Shown in pieces: positions 15,185 to 24,036 of a stretch of DNA of 64,000 nucleotides; the stretch's first letter is position 1, and every line of letters starts with the position of its first letter. Below the pieces are notes generated by a model. The model made no database searches. It was not told where the DNA came from and saw nothing but the letters and a program-made list of their open reading frames with translations. This DNA comes from Chromatiales bacterium (GTDB lineage Bacteria; Pseudomonadota; Gammaproteobacteria; Chromatiales; Chromatiaceae), in the NCBI GenBank assembly GCA_028280505.1, contig JANQLO010000053.1, forward strand, positions 1-64,000, in the 5' to 3' direction. Position numbers and translations under genes: made by a program.

Positions 15185-15833
15185 GGGACACCTCCTGCCG
15201 TTCGAGCATCCGGCGTTCGCGGCGCTGCTTCATGGCCGCGAACAACAACAGCCAGGCACCGAGCACGAAGAACCCGCCCGGCGGCAGGAGCATCACCACC
15301 CAGGGCTCGAAGTTGGCCGGCATGACGGCATAACCCAGCAGGGTACCGCTGCCCAGCAGCTCGCGTACCGTGCCCAGCGACAGCAAAGCCAGCGTGAAAC
15401 CGGCGCCCATGCCGAGACTGTTGATCACCGTGGTGTGCGGCCGCTGCTTGGACGCATAGGCCTCGGCACGACCGAGGATGACGCAGTTGGCGACGATCAA
15501 CTGGATGAAGGCACCGAGCGCGTTGTACAGATCGAGGCTGATCGCCTGAATGGCGTAGTCGACCACGGTAACGAAGGTCGCGATGATGATGATGTAGCTC
15601 GCGATACGTACCTGCTTCGGGATGAAGTTGCGCAACAACGACACCAAGGTACTCGACGCGACCAGTACGAAGGTGGTCGCCAGGCCCATCGCGATGGCGT
15701 TCAGGGTCGAGTTGGTCACCGCCAGCACCGGACACATGCCGAGCAACATGACGAACACCGGGTTCTCTTCCCACAGCCCGCGTACGAAAGTATCCAGGCT
15801 GAGCTTTTCCTGTTGATTGGGTAATGTCGCCAT
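15174..15833 (-). CDS. rnfE: RnfE: electron transport complex membrane subunit E
   Basis: This 219-aa six-helix membrane protein is homologous to RsxE/NqrD, with 'FVRGLWEENPVFVMLLGMCPVLAVTN' near the N-terminus and 'LGAFIQLIVANCVILGRAEAYAS' in the middle. It pairs with RnfA to form the inverted-repeat core carrying the membrane iron centre. A strong GGAGGTG ribosome site precedes the ATG. The ATG overlaps (TGATG) the stop of a 17-codon ORF that links it to rnfG. The C-terminal cytoplasmic tail is basic (KQRRERRMLERQ). Confidence 0.93.
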   Translation of the reverse strand: MATLPNQQEKLSLDTFVRGLWEENPVFVMLLGMCPVLAVTNSTLNAIAMGLATTFVLVASSTLVSLLRNFIPKQVRIASYIIIIATFVTVVDYAIQAISLDLYNALGAFIQLIVANCVILGRAEAYASKQRPHTTVINSLGMGAGFTLALLSLGTVRELLGSGTLLGYAVMPANFEPWVVMLLPPGGFFVLGAWLLLFAAMKQRRERRMLERQEVSHAG

Positions 15834-15886
15834 CAGTCGTCACCTCCGGCTTGCAACACGATGAAGTAAGGCTTCGGCTCGTTCAT
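15833..15886 (-). CDS. 17-codon bridging ORF between rnfG and rnfE
   Basis: The ORF encodes MNEPKPYFIVLQAGGDD. Its ATG overlaps the rnfG stop (ATGA) and its TGA overlaps the rnfE ATG (TGATG), so a ribosome could pass from rnfG to rnfE without leaving the message. The ribosome site of rnfE (GGAGGTG) lies inside the codons for AGGD. It may be only a coupling device; whether the peptide itself matters cannot be told from one sequence. Confidence 0.4.
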   Translation of the reverse strand: MNEPKPYFIVLQAGGDD

Positions 15887-16569
15887 TGCACCCCCTCGGC
15901 GAGTTGCTCGCGATAACGCTGAATCAAGGGCGCCATGTGTTGCATGCTGTTGTTGAGTGCCCGCGCGACGGCGACCGACGAGATGGTCGCACCGGAGATC
16001 GCATCGACCTCCCAGGCGTTTTGCTTGCTGCCGGCCTTGACCGCCTCGATCGGGTTGGCCAGCGCCTTACCGCTCGGATCGAGCTTGGCATCCAGCGCGT
16101 CGAAGTTTTTCAGGAAGGCCGGATCGAAGGCGATCTTGTCGCCCAGGCCCGGCGTCTCGGTCATCTTGAGGATCTTGATACCGCGTACGCACTGGCAATC
16201 GGGATCGTAGCCGTACAACAGCTTGACGATGTCCTGGTAACCCTGCGCGCCGGCCGCCATGGCCACGCCCTTGAGATTGCCCTGGTCGTCGAAGGCGACA
16301 TAGATGGGCACGCCGTTCTCGACGGCGTCGCCCGGCAGGCTGACGCCCTTTTCGCTCAATACCAGGTCGATCCGTCGGGCCGCACCGGGCACGACCTTGA
16401 ACACCGCCTGTTCGATCGCGATGCGCTGGTTCTCGGCAATGATCGGCTTGGTGAACTGGTACACCAACACCACGAGCAAACCGGACAACATGGCGATCGC
16501 ACCCAGGGTGCGGATCATGCGAAAGCCCGGCGTCCGCGGCACCATACCCATCGTCTGTTCGGTATTCAT
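15883..16569 (-). CDS. rnfG: RnfG: FMN-carrying electron transport subunit G
   Basis: This 228-aa protein has one N-terminal membrane helix (about residues 20-40) and a periplasmic FMN-binding domain. T195 in 'ISGATISS' is the covalent FMN-phosphothreonine site, and 'TETPGLG' (137-143) is the other family hallmark. It passes electrons between RnfD and the membrane iron centre. The FMN is normally attached by ApbE, which is not in this window. It overlaps rnfD by four bases (ATGA). The insertion 'YDPDCQCVRG' adds two cysteines not usual for the family, which might form a disulfide in the periplasm. Confidence 0.93.
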   Translation of the reverse strand: MNTEQTMGMVPRTPGFRMIRTLGAIAMLSGLLVVLVYQFTKPIIAENQRIAIEQAVFKVVPGAARRIDLVLSEKGVSLPGDAVENGVPIYVAFDDQGNLKGVAMAAGAQGYQDIVKLLYGYDPDCQCVRGIKILKMTETPGLGDKIAFDPAFLKNFDALDAKLDPSGKALANPIEAVKAGSKQNAWEVDAISGATISSVAVARALNNSMQHMAPLIQRYREQLAEGVQ

Positions 16570-17627
16570 GTCTCACCCTTGGGTCGTCGCTGCGTGCCAT
16601 AGGCCTTGGGCTGGGTAAAGGAGGCGATCAGGGGTGACGCGGCATTGGCCAGCAAGATGGCGTACATCACGCCTTCGGGCAGACCGCCGAACAAGCGGAT
16701 CACCACGGTCAACACGCCGATCAATGCGCCATACAACAAGGCGCCCTTCGCCGTCACCGGCGACGCGACCATATCGCTGGCCATGAACCAGGCACCGAGC
16801 ATCAGACCGCCGGAGAACCAGATGAACAACGGCGAGGGATACGCTTGACCGTCCATCAGCCATAAGGGCGTCGCGACCAGGGCGGCACCGGCCATCACCC
16901 CGAACGGGATGCGCCAATCGAGCATGCGCCGATAGGCCAGGTAGAGACCGCCGAGCAGGATGATCAGCGCCGAGGTCTCGCCGGCCGAACCTGCCACGCC
17001 GCCGAGAAACAGATCGCCGACATCCAGCGTGATCTGCTCGAACTTCTGCAGGGCGAGCGGCGTCGCGCCGGTGAAGCCGTCCATGCCCAGGCCATCGATC
17101 CATTCGTCGACCGGCGGCGGCTTCATGAACGGCATGGCCAGGGTCGACGGAATGAACTCGGTGAAACGACCGGGCGCGAAGGCCGGTGTCCAGGTGGTGA
17201 TGGCGACCGGGAAGGCGGCCTGAACGAAGGCCCGCCCGACCAGCGCGGGGTTCATTACGTTGAAACCCAAACCGCCGAACAGCGACTTGCCCAAGCCCAC
17301 CGCGATGAACGCGGCGACCGCGGCCATCCATAAGGGAAAACCGGGCGGCAGGGTCAAGGCCAGCAGGATGCCGGTGATGACCACGCTCCAGTCGCCGAGG
17401 GTGTTGCCCTGCCCCGAGAGGTGCGAGAACAGGCGCTCGGTCGCCATCGCCACCACGGTGGTGGTCAATACCAGGGCCAACACGCTGATCCCGAACAACC
17501 AGACCGAAAAGGCAACGACCGGCAACAAGGCATAGACCACGTTGCGCATGATCTCGTCGACCGCCTGCGGCCGCTTGAGATGCGGCGCGGCGCGTATCTC
17601 GACCGGTTTGCTTTCGAACATATTCAT
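16566..17627 (-). CDS. rnfD: RnfD: FMN-carrying membrane subunit D
   Basis: This 353-aa protein with multiple hydrophobic helices belongs to the RnfD/NqrB family. 'LTLPPGFPLWMAAVAAFIAVGLGK' and 'GFNVMNPALVGRAF' are family signatures. T189 in 'GFTGATPLALQ' is the expected covalent FMN threonine. RnfD is part of the ion-translocation path and exchanges electrons with RnfG. Its start lies one base after the rnfC stop, and its stop overlaps rnfG (ATGA). Length and motifs are normal, so it should be functional. Confidence 0.93.
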   Translation of the reverse strand: MNMFESKPVEIRAAPHLKRPQAVDEIMRNVVYALLPVVAFSVWLFGISVLALVLTTTVVAMATERLFSHLSGQGNTLGDWSVVITGILLALTLPPGFPLWMAAVAAFIAVGLGKSLFGGLGFNVMNPALVGRAFVQAAFPVAITTWTPAFAPGRFTEFIPSTLAMPFMKPPPVDEWIDGLGMDGFTGATPLALQKFEQITLDVGDLFLGGVAGSAGETSALIILLGGLYLAYRRMLDWRIPFGVMAGAALVATPLWLMDGQAYPSPLFIWFSGGLMLGAWFMASDMVASPVTAKGALLYGALIGVLTVVIRLFGGLPEGVMYAILLANAASPLIASFTQPKAYGTQRRPKGET

Positions 17628-17628
17628 G

Positions 17629-18984
17629 TCAACTCACCAATGCCGGACGTTCGCGATTGATCGCCTTGGCAATCCGGAAGTACTGGGTCAGCGGGATGTT
17701 CGACGGACAGACGTAGGCGCAACAGCCGCATTCGAAACACTGGTCCAGCGCGTGATCGCTCGCCATGCGCTCGTACTCGCGCTTGTGCGCCAACTGCGCG
17801 AGCAGCGAGGGATTGAGATGCATGGGACAGGCCTCGACGCAGCGCGAACACTTGATGCAGGGGTAAACCCGTTGCCTGCCCTGCTCCTCGTCTTTTGCGC
17901 GATAGATGATGACGCCGGACACGCCCTTGGTGACCGGCACGTCGAGCGACGCGATGCTCATGCCCATCATCGGACCGCCGAGCACCACCTCGGTGACATA
18001 GCCCGTCGCGCCGAGCTGGCGCAGGATGAACGACACCGGTGTGCCGATCGGCACCAGATAGTTGCCCGGGTGTTCCGCGCCCGGTCCGGACACGGTGACG
18101 ACGCGTTCGATCAGCCCCCTGCCCTGCGGCAGCAACTCGCCCATCTGCGCCAGCGTGCCGACGTTGTAGACCGCGACACCGAGATCGGCCGGCAGACCGC
18201 CGCCGGGCACCTGGCGACCGGTCAGGCTCTCGATCAACATTCTTTCGGCACCCTGCGGATACTTGGTCTCAACCGCCTGCACGCCGATCGCATCATCGGC
18301 GCGCAGGGCCGAACGCAAATGCGCGATCGCATCCGGCTTGTTGTCCTCGATCCCGATCACGGCCCGCGCCGCGCCGGTCGCACGCAAGACGATACGAATA
18401 CCGCGCAACAGGGCTTCGGTCTGCTCCAGCATCACGCGGTGATCGCAGGTGAGGTATGGCTCGCATTCACAGCCGTTGACGATCAGCGTCTCAATTCGCC
18501 GGCCTTCCGGCGGCACCAGTTTCACATGGCTCGGAAAGACCCCACCGCCGAGCCCGACCAGCCCGGCATCCTTGACCGCCTCGACGATCGCCTGCGGCGA
18601 CAGCTCGAGCACGTCGACCGGATGATCGAACAACACCTCCTGGCTGGCGGCCTGGTAGACATCGATGACGATCGCGGATTCCTTCGGCCCGGCCGCGCTG
18701 GGCCAGAGCTCAATCGCGGCCACCCGCCCGGTCGCCGGCGCATGCATGCTCACCGACAGATGACCGTCGGCGACTGCGATGGGCTCGCCGCGCACCACCT
18801 CCTGACCGACCTTGACGACCGGCCTGGCCGGCGGCCCCTTGTGCTGCGCCAGCGGTACCGCCAGCCGGGGCGCGAAGCCGAGCCGGCGAATCGGGCGATC
18901 GGCCGTCGAGGACTTATGCTCGAGGGGGTGGATGCCGCCATGAGAAAAAGTCTTTTCGCGTTTGAACGGATTCAATAACTTCAT
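17629..18984 (-). CDS. rnfC: RnfC: NADH-binding Fe-S subunit C
   Basis: This 451-aa cytoplasmic subunit has the N-terminal 'GGIHP' and barrel-sandwich region, a Rossmann-like FMN/NADH domain ('GLVGLGGGVFPSHVKL', 'LIVNGCECEPYLTCD', 'GGPMMG'), and two [4Fe-4S] ferredoxin motifs at C376-C386 (CIKCSRCVEACP) and C416-C426 (CFECGCCAYVCP). It carries the NADH/NAD+ site of Rnf. Proteobacterial versions often have long Ala/Lys-rich C-terminal extensions; this one stops soon after the clusters. It follows nifJ after 88 bases and is one base from rnfD. Confidence 0.93.
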   Translation of the reverse strand: MKLLNPFKREKTFSHGGIHPLEHKSSTADRPIRRLGFAPRLAVPLAQHKGPPARPVVKVGQEVVRGEPIAVADGHLSVSMHAPATGRVAAIELWPSAAGPKESAIVIDVYQAASQEVLFDHPVDVLELSPQAIVEAVKDAGLVGLGGGVFPSHVKLVPPEGRRIETLIVNGCECEPYLTCDHRVMLEQTEALLRGIRIVLRATGAARAVIGIEDNKPDAIAHLRSALRADDAIGVQAVETKYPQGAERMLIESLTGRQVPGGGLPADLGVAVYNVGTLAQMGELLPQGRGLIERVVTVSGPGAEHPGNYLVPIGTPVSFILRQLGATGYVTEVVLGGPMMGMSIASLDVPVTKGVSGVIIYRAKDEEQGRQRVYPCIKCSRCVEACPMHLNPSLLAQLAHKREYERMASDHALDQCFECGCCAYVCPSNIPLTQYFRIAKAINRERPALVS

Positions 18985-19072
18985 ACGCAGTTACCACCCG
19001 GGTACGAGGATCGAGGGGTGGTTGTCCTCGAACCTTGTTCCTCGCCCCTGAATGAACTGGCCTCCGGCCGGC

Positions 19073-22000
19073 TCATTGATACTTCTCCGCCCGCTTCATG
19101 AGCTTCTCGACATCCTTTTCGTTGGCGTTCCACGGCGTGCCGGGGTGCAGACAACCGGCGGTGCACTTCTCCGCCGCCTTGACGATGTCCTTGTAGGACG
19201 CCCCCCGGGGATCGATCACCTCGGCCTGCTTCTGGTCGTTGTACTTGAAGATGTTCGGCGCCAGATCGGTACATTCGTCACAGGCGGTGCACTCGGGCGT
19301 CTCGACCCAGACCGCCTCGTACTCCCAGGGCAGATCGTTCGCCGCCGCGGGACCGCCACCGGCCGCGGTCACGTCCGCCGACGATGCCATACCGAGGTTG
19401 GCCAGCGCCGACGCATCGCCACCGTTGGCCAGGGCCAACAGACCGGCGGTCAGCGATTGCGCCATCTCGGCCCTGGCCTCCGAACGGACCTGTTCGAGAT
19501 CGACCAGTTTCTCGATCCCGACCAAGGATCGAATCTGATGCCAGAAGTCGCGCCGCTCCTCGGTCGACAGCACCAGTTCCTGCGCAACCAGTACGCGCAT
19601 CAAACGGTTCTTGGCATCGGTCGCCCAGATGTACGGGTACTTGCCCTCGCGATCGTCGTCGTCGAGTTGGATGAACTCGGCCAGCGGCACCATATCGTCG
19701 TGCCAGGTCTCCGGCGGCGCCTTGCGGAAGTGCTTGCGGAAGCGGGCCTCGGTCAATGCGAAGTCGGCGAAGGTCAGCGGCACCGTCATCTGCGCCTCTT
19801 TACCGTCCTCTTCCTGGTAGTCGATGGTGTACGCCGGCCAGTCGTCGTTCAGTGCCGGGTTGCCCTCGATGGAACAACACTCCTCGAAGGTCACGCCGGC
19901 ATCCGGGTCGAAACGGAACAGCGGATAGCCGCGCGACTCGACCACGAGCTTGGACTGGTGGTCGGACATGTCGTCACCGACGCCATGCTCGGGCTGACAG
20001 ACCGCGTAGATGTTGAACAGGGCCGGACGCCGGCTGTTCAGGCCGTCGATATAGCCTTCGAGCAGATGGGTGACATGCGCCATCGAGCTTTGCAACACGA
20101 AGGAGGTCCGGTGCGCCATGCCGATCAGGCCCATCTCCTTGCGGATCTCGGTCTTGCCCTTCCAGACCTTGCCGTAGGGCGACATATCGGCGACCTGGCC
20201 GACGAAGCCCGAGGTACAGGCCTGACCACCGGTGTTGGAATAGACCTGGGTATCCAGCACCAACACCTTGATCGGCATGCCCGAGGCCATGGCGCGCGAC
20301 AGGTTCTGGAAGCCGATGTCGTACATGGCGCCGTCGCCGCCGACGCTGACCACCGGCGGACACAGCAGCCATTCCTCGTCGCTGAACTGTTTCCAATCGA
20401 AATAGGTGAAGAAGTCTTCGTGCTCGACCGGGTTGTAACTGCCTTCGAGTTCCAGCCTGGCCTCGCGCACGGCCTTGAAGCCGTCGGTCATCTTGCGCAT
20501 ATGGCCTTCGAAGATGCCCATGGCGACCGACGGCGAGTCCTGGAACAAATGGCTGGTCCACGGGAAGGGATACGGGTTGAACGGGAAGGTCGAACCCCAT
20601 ACCGAGGTACAACCGGTCGCATTGATGATGCCCATCTCGGCACGGCCGTTGCCCGTCTTGCCGTCGGTGTATTGCCACTTGAGGTAACGCAGTTTTTCCA
20701 ACAACTGGGTCACGCGACGCAACCATTTCTGATCGACCGGCTGCGCATCGCCGGCGAGTTCGCCGGAAAGATCGGACAAGGTCAGGTCGCCGTCGTGATT
20801 CGCATCCACGGCCGAATCGATCTTGTCCAGCCGCGACAGGTCCATGCCCTCGGCGAGCTTCAGGCGAATATGGGTTTCCAAGCGGTTGATCAGATCGTCC
20901 AGCTCGGCGAGATGCTTTTTCACCCGCGGCTGCATCAATGCGGTCACGGTCGCGGTGAACAAATGCACCACCGACTTTTCGCCACAGCCCATGCAGGCAC
21001 CATCGCCGGACTGCAACGACTGATAGTTGCTCTTGTCCAACAGCAGGGTTTCGAGCGCACCGATTTTTTCGTCCAGATCGTCGATGCGAATGAAGTCCGG
21101 ATCGGTCGTCGGCAGATCGAGCCAGAAGTCCCAGTCGCGTCGCATCTGCTCGATGGCCGCGGGCGTTTGCGGCTCGGCCAGCAGGGCCTCGTCGTCACAA
21201 ACCTCGATACATTCCATGCAGCCTTTGCAGGTGTAAGGATTGACGGTGATGGCGAACAGACCGCCGCTGCCCGACTGCTTTTTCTCGCGCGTGCTCCAAT
21301 ACGGCTTGGTGATACTGAACTGGAAATCGCCCAGCTGTGCGGTGAACAAACCGAACTCCTCTTCGAGCGCGGCACGGTTCTCGTCGGCGATATCGGCTTC
21401 CGCCAGATGTTCGAGTACAGCCTGATCCATCAGGGTCGAGACATTGGCCGCTTCGCCGTTGGCTTCGATCAATGCACGCAGACGTTTCTCGACGCCGCGC
21501 ACCTCGCGGCGCAGATACTGCGTCGGTCGGCCGCCGGTCTCGATGCGCAGAATCGCCGCGCCGAACACGTCGCCGATGCGATTGACCAGACCCGGGATGG
21601 CGCTGTCGGGACAGACCGTGTAGCAGTTACCGCAGGCGGTACAGTTCTCGGCGACGAACTTCGGATACTCGAAGCGGATCTGGGTCATGTCGCGGAACAC
21701 GGCAGTCGCGGCCGGGATCAACGACAGCGCCTGATAGGGATCGGCCAGATTGTCGCTACCGCGCCCGCTGTTGTAGAAGGCGCCGGTCTGTTCCCAGAAG
21801 CGATGCACGTCGGAGATGCCGCCGTCGGCCTCCGGCAGATACTTGAGCATCACCGGCAGACCGGTGTCTTTGCGCTTGGGTAGCTGGCCGCCGCCGAGCA
21901 CCTTGTCGGTGATCTCGACCGCCTCATCGAACCCGCGGTGAACCACGCGCAGGTTGTCCTGCACCACGCGTTCGCCCTTGTCGCCGAATTTCTCGCGCAA

Positions 22001-24004
22001 CTGCCTTTCGATCGCCTGGAACAGGCCGTTCTCGTCCAGCCCGGCACGCTCCATCAAAGGCGATGCGGCGAAGAAGGCGCCCTGGAAGGCGTTGCCTTGC
22101 ATACGGAACTGCAGCTCGGCGGTCGAGGCCTCTTCGCGCGCGATCTTGAAGCCGTCGACGAAGAACACATGGATATCGTGCTCGACGATGAAACGCTGTG
22201 CCGGATAGGGGATACGCGCCCAGACCTCGGCCGGATCGTCCAGCTCGGACTGCACGATGAACACCCCGCCCTCTTTCAGACCGGCCAGCGGATTCGAATG
22301 GGTGAAGACGTTCGGGTCCGGCGACATCACCACGTCGACATAGGTGTATTCGCAGTTCAGCCGGATGGGCTCGGGTGCCGCGGACAGGAAGTAGGTCGTC
22401 GGCTGACCTTTCTTCTCCGAACCGTACTTGGGGTTGGCGCGGATATCGAAGCCGAGCAACTCGTACAGTGTCATCGCCAAGTTCTTGCCGGTCGTGACCG
22501 CACCCCAACCGCCGACCGAGTGCATACGCACGGTGATCGCGCCTTCGGGCAACAGGTCGGGGTTCTCGCTGCCCTTGACCGCGAGCTGCCCGACCTGCGG
22601 ATAGGCATCCAAGGTTTTTTGAATACGGATCTCGTCCTTCGGATCGGTCGGCTCGCGCACGAAATCGATACCCAGGTAGAAGAACTTACGCTGCTCGCCG
22701 TCAGGCAACATGTTCTCGATCACGCCGATCAAACCCTCGGGCTGCAGGTCGCGCGAACCCAGCCCATAGGCACCGGAGTACAGCGGCGGCATGTCGCCGG
22801 CAGCATAGGTCTCGTACTCGGGATAGGGCTTGTCGCCGTTACGCGGGGCCTGCTTGTTCTCCAGACACTTGCTCAGCGCGGCACGCAGCTCGCGCATGAT
22901 CGGCAGATCCTCGGCCAGCGGTTGGTCGGTACGTTCCAGCACCGTGACGCCCTTGCGGCCTTTCAGCAACTTGCCGATCAGATCACCTGGGAACGGCCGG
23001 AACATGGTGATGTCGACCACGCCGATTTTGAGCTTGCGTGTCTTGCGCAGATAATCGGCGACCGCCTGGGCCTGCACCACCATGCTGCCCTGGCCGACAA
23101 TCAGGTAATCGGCATCGTCGGTGAGGTAACTATCCACCCGGTGATAACGCCGCCCGGTCAGCTCGTAGAACTCGTCCATCACCTGGTCGGCGATACCCGA
23201 GATGTGTTCGAAGAAGTACGGACGCTGCGCCGCGACCGCCTGCATATAGGCGTCCTGGTTCTGCACCGAACCGGACAGCATGGGATTGTCGACGTCCCAG
23301 ACCTCGGGCACGCGACGACGCTTGACACCATAGACCAGCTGCTGCGCCGGTGTCGGGCTGTCGATGATGTCGTCCGGCTTGCCGCAGAACTCCTCGACGA
23401 GTTCACGCTCAGGCACCTGCAGAGGCTCGATCACATGAGTGGTCAGAAAGCCGTCCTGGCCGACCGCGGCCGGCGTCAGGCTGAGTTCGGCGATCTTGCG
23501 ACCGATCAGGTTGAGATCGGCCGCGCCCTGCGCATCGCTGGCGAACACCTGGAAGAAGCCGGTGTCGTCGATGCAATGGTAATCGTCATGACCGCAATGC
23601 ACGTTCAGCGAGGCCTTGGTGATCGCCCGGCTGCCGATGTTCAGCACATAGGGCAGACGCTTGCCGACCGCGGCGTACAGGGATTCGTGCATAAAGGCGA
23701 CGCCCTGCGCCGACGAGAAGTTGGTCGCGCGCAGGCCGGACATCGACATGCCGGCCGTGACCGCCGCGGCGGCATGTTCCGATTCCGGCTCGACGAACAC
23801 CAGGGGCTTGCCCGAGATGTTCACATGACCCTTGGCGGTCTCCTCGGCCCAGTACTCGCCCATCTGGGTCGACGGCGTAATCGGGTAGGCACCGGCGGCG
23901 TCCGAAGCCTCGCGTTCGCACATGATGACCGCGCTGTTGCCGTCCATCGCCATGCGGATACCGGGATACTTGAACTGCTTGTCGTCCTTCTTTTTTCGGA
24001 ACAT
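19073..24004 (-). CDS. nifJ: Pyruvate:ferredoxin (flavodoxin) oxidoreductase, enlarged NifJ type
   Basis: This 1,643-aa single-chain PFOR is well above the usual ~1,170-1,200. The order is pyrimidine-binding and alpha domains ('DAAGAYPITPSTQMGEYWAE'), a gamma domain near 490-680, ferredoxin clusters at ~785-797 (CTACGNCYTVCP) and ~925-935 (CKGCMECIEVC), and a CMGCGEKS motif near 1,002. An inserted segment holds an EF-hand-like loop, DANHDGDLTLSD, at ~1,067-1,078. The TPP site GGDGAMYDIGFQN is near 1,220. A C-terminal extension ends in an extra ferredoxin domain (CTACDECTD...CTAGC, ~1,570-1,612). It interconverts pyruvate + CoA and acetyl-CoA + CO2 with ferredoxin. Its place between rnfB and rnfC implies direct electron coupling with Rnf. 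Other 2-oxoacids are possible. Confidence 0.9.
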   Translation of the reverse strand: MFRKKKDDKQFKYPGIRMAMDGNSAVIMCEREASDAAGAYPITPSTQMGEYWAEETAKGHVNISGKPLVFVEPESEHAAAAVTAGMSMSGLRATNFSSAQGVAFMHESLYAAVGKRLPYVLNIGSRAITKASLNVHCGHDDYHCIDDTGFFQVFASDAQGAADLNLIGRKIAELSLTPAAVGQDGFLTTHVIEPLQVPERELVEEFCGKPDDIIDSPTPAQQLVYGVKRRRVPEVWDVDNPMLSGSVQNQDAYMQAVAAQRPYFFEHISGIADQVMDEFYELTGRRYHRVDSYLTDDADYLIVGQGSMVVQAQAVADYLRKTRKLKIGVVDITMFRPFPGDLIGKLLKGRKGVTVLERTDQPLAEDLPIMRELRAALSKCLENKQAPRNGDKPYPEYETYAAGDMPPLYSGAYGLGSRDLQPEGLIGVIENMLPDGEQRKFFYLGIDFVREPTDPKDEIRIQKTLDAYPQVGQLAVKGSENPDLLPEGAITVRMHSVGGWGAVTTGKNLAMTLYELLGFDIRANPKYGSEKKGQPTTYFLSAAPEPIRLNCEYTYVDVVMSPDPNVFTHSNPLAGLKEGGVFIVQSELDDPAEVWARIPYPAQRFIVEHDIHVFFVDGFKIAREEASTAELQFRMQGNAFQGAFFAASPLMERAGLDENGLFQAIERQLREKFGDKGERVVQDNLRVVHRGFDEAVEITDKVLGGGQLPKRKDTGLPVMLKYLPEADGGISDVHRFWEQTGAFYNSGRGSDNLADPYQALSLIPAATAVFRDMTQIRFEYPKFVAENCTACGNCYTVCPDSAIPGLVNRIGDVFGAAILRIETGGRPTQYLRREVRGVEKRLRALIEANGEAANVSTLMDQAVLEHLAEADIADENRAALEEEFGLFTAQLGDFQFSITKPYWSTREKKQSGSGGLFAITVNPYTCKGCMECIEVCDDEALLAEPQTPAAIEQMRRDWDFWLDLPTTDPDFIRIDDLDEKIGALETLLLDKSNYQSLQSGDGACMGCGEKSVVHLFTATVTALMQPRVKKHLAELDDLINRLETHIRLKLAEGMDLSRLDKIDSAVDANHDGDLTLSDLSGELAGDAQPVDQKWLRRVTQLLEKLRYLKWQYTDGKTGNGRAEMGIINATGCTSVWGSTFPFNPYPFPWTSHLFQDSPSVAMGIFEGHMRKMTDGFKAVREARLELEGSYNPVEHEDFFTYFDWKQFSDEEWLLCPPVVSVGGDGAMYDIGFQNLSRAMASGMPIKVLVLDTQVYSNTGGQACTSGFVGQVADMSPYGKVWKGKTEIRKEMGLIGMAHRTSFVLQSSMAHVTHLLEGYIDGLNSRRPALFNIYAVCQPEHGVGDDMSDHQSKLVVESRGYPLFRFDPDAGVTFEECCSIEGNPALNDDWPAYTIDYQEEDGKEAQMTVPLTFADFALTEARFRKHFRKAPPETWHDDMVPLAEFIQLDDDDREGKYPYIWATDAKNRLMRVLVAQELVLSTEERRDFWHQIRSLVGIEKLVDLEQVRSEARAEMAQSLTAGLLALANGGDASALANLGMASSADVTAAGGGPAAANDLPWEYEAVWVETPECTACDECTDLAPNIFKYNDQKQAEVIDPRGASYKDIVKAAEKCTAGCLHPGTPWNANEKDVEKLMKRAEKYQ

Positions 24005-24036
24005 GTCGTCGATCCTCAGTCTCTGTCGTTAATCGG

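Noticed and set aside
19052-21883. 943-codon plus-strand open frame (and a further 747-codon one at 21,938-24,181)
   Set aside because: Both are antisense to the PFOR gene, which has full catalytic motifs. Their translations are shadow-like.
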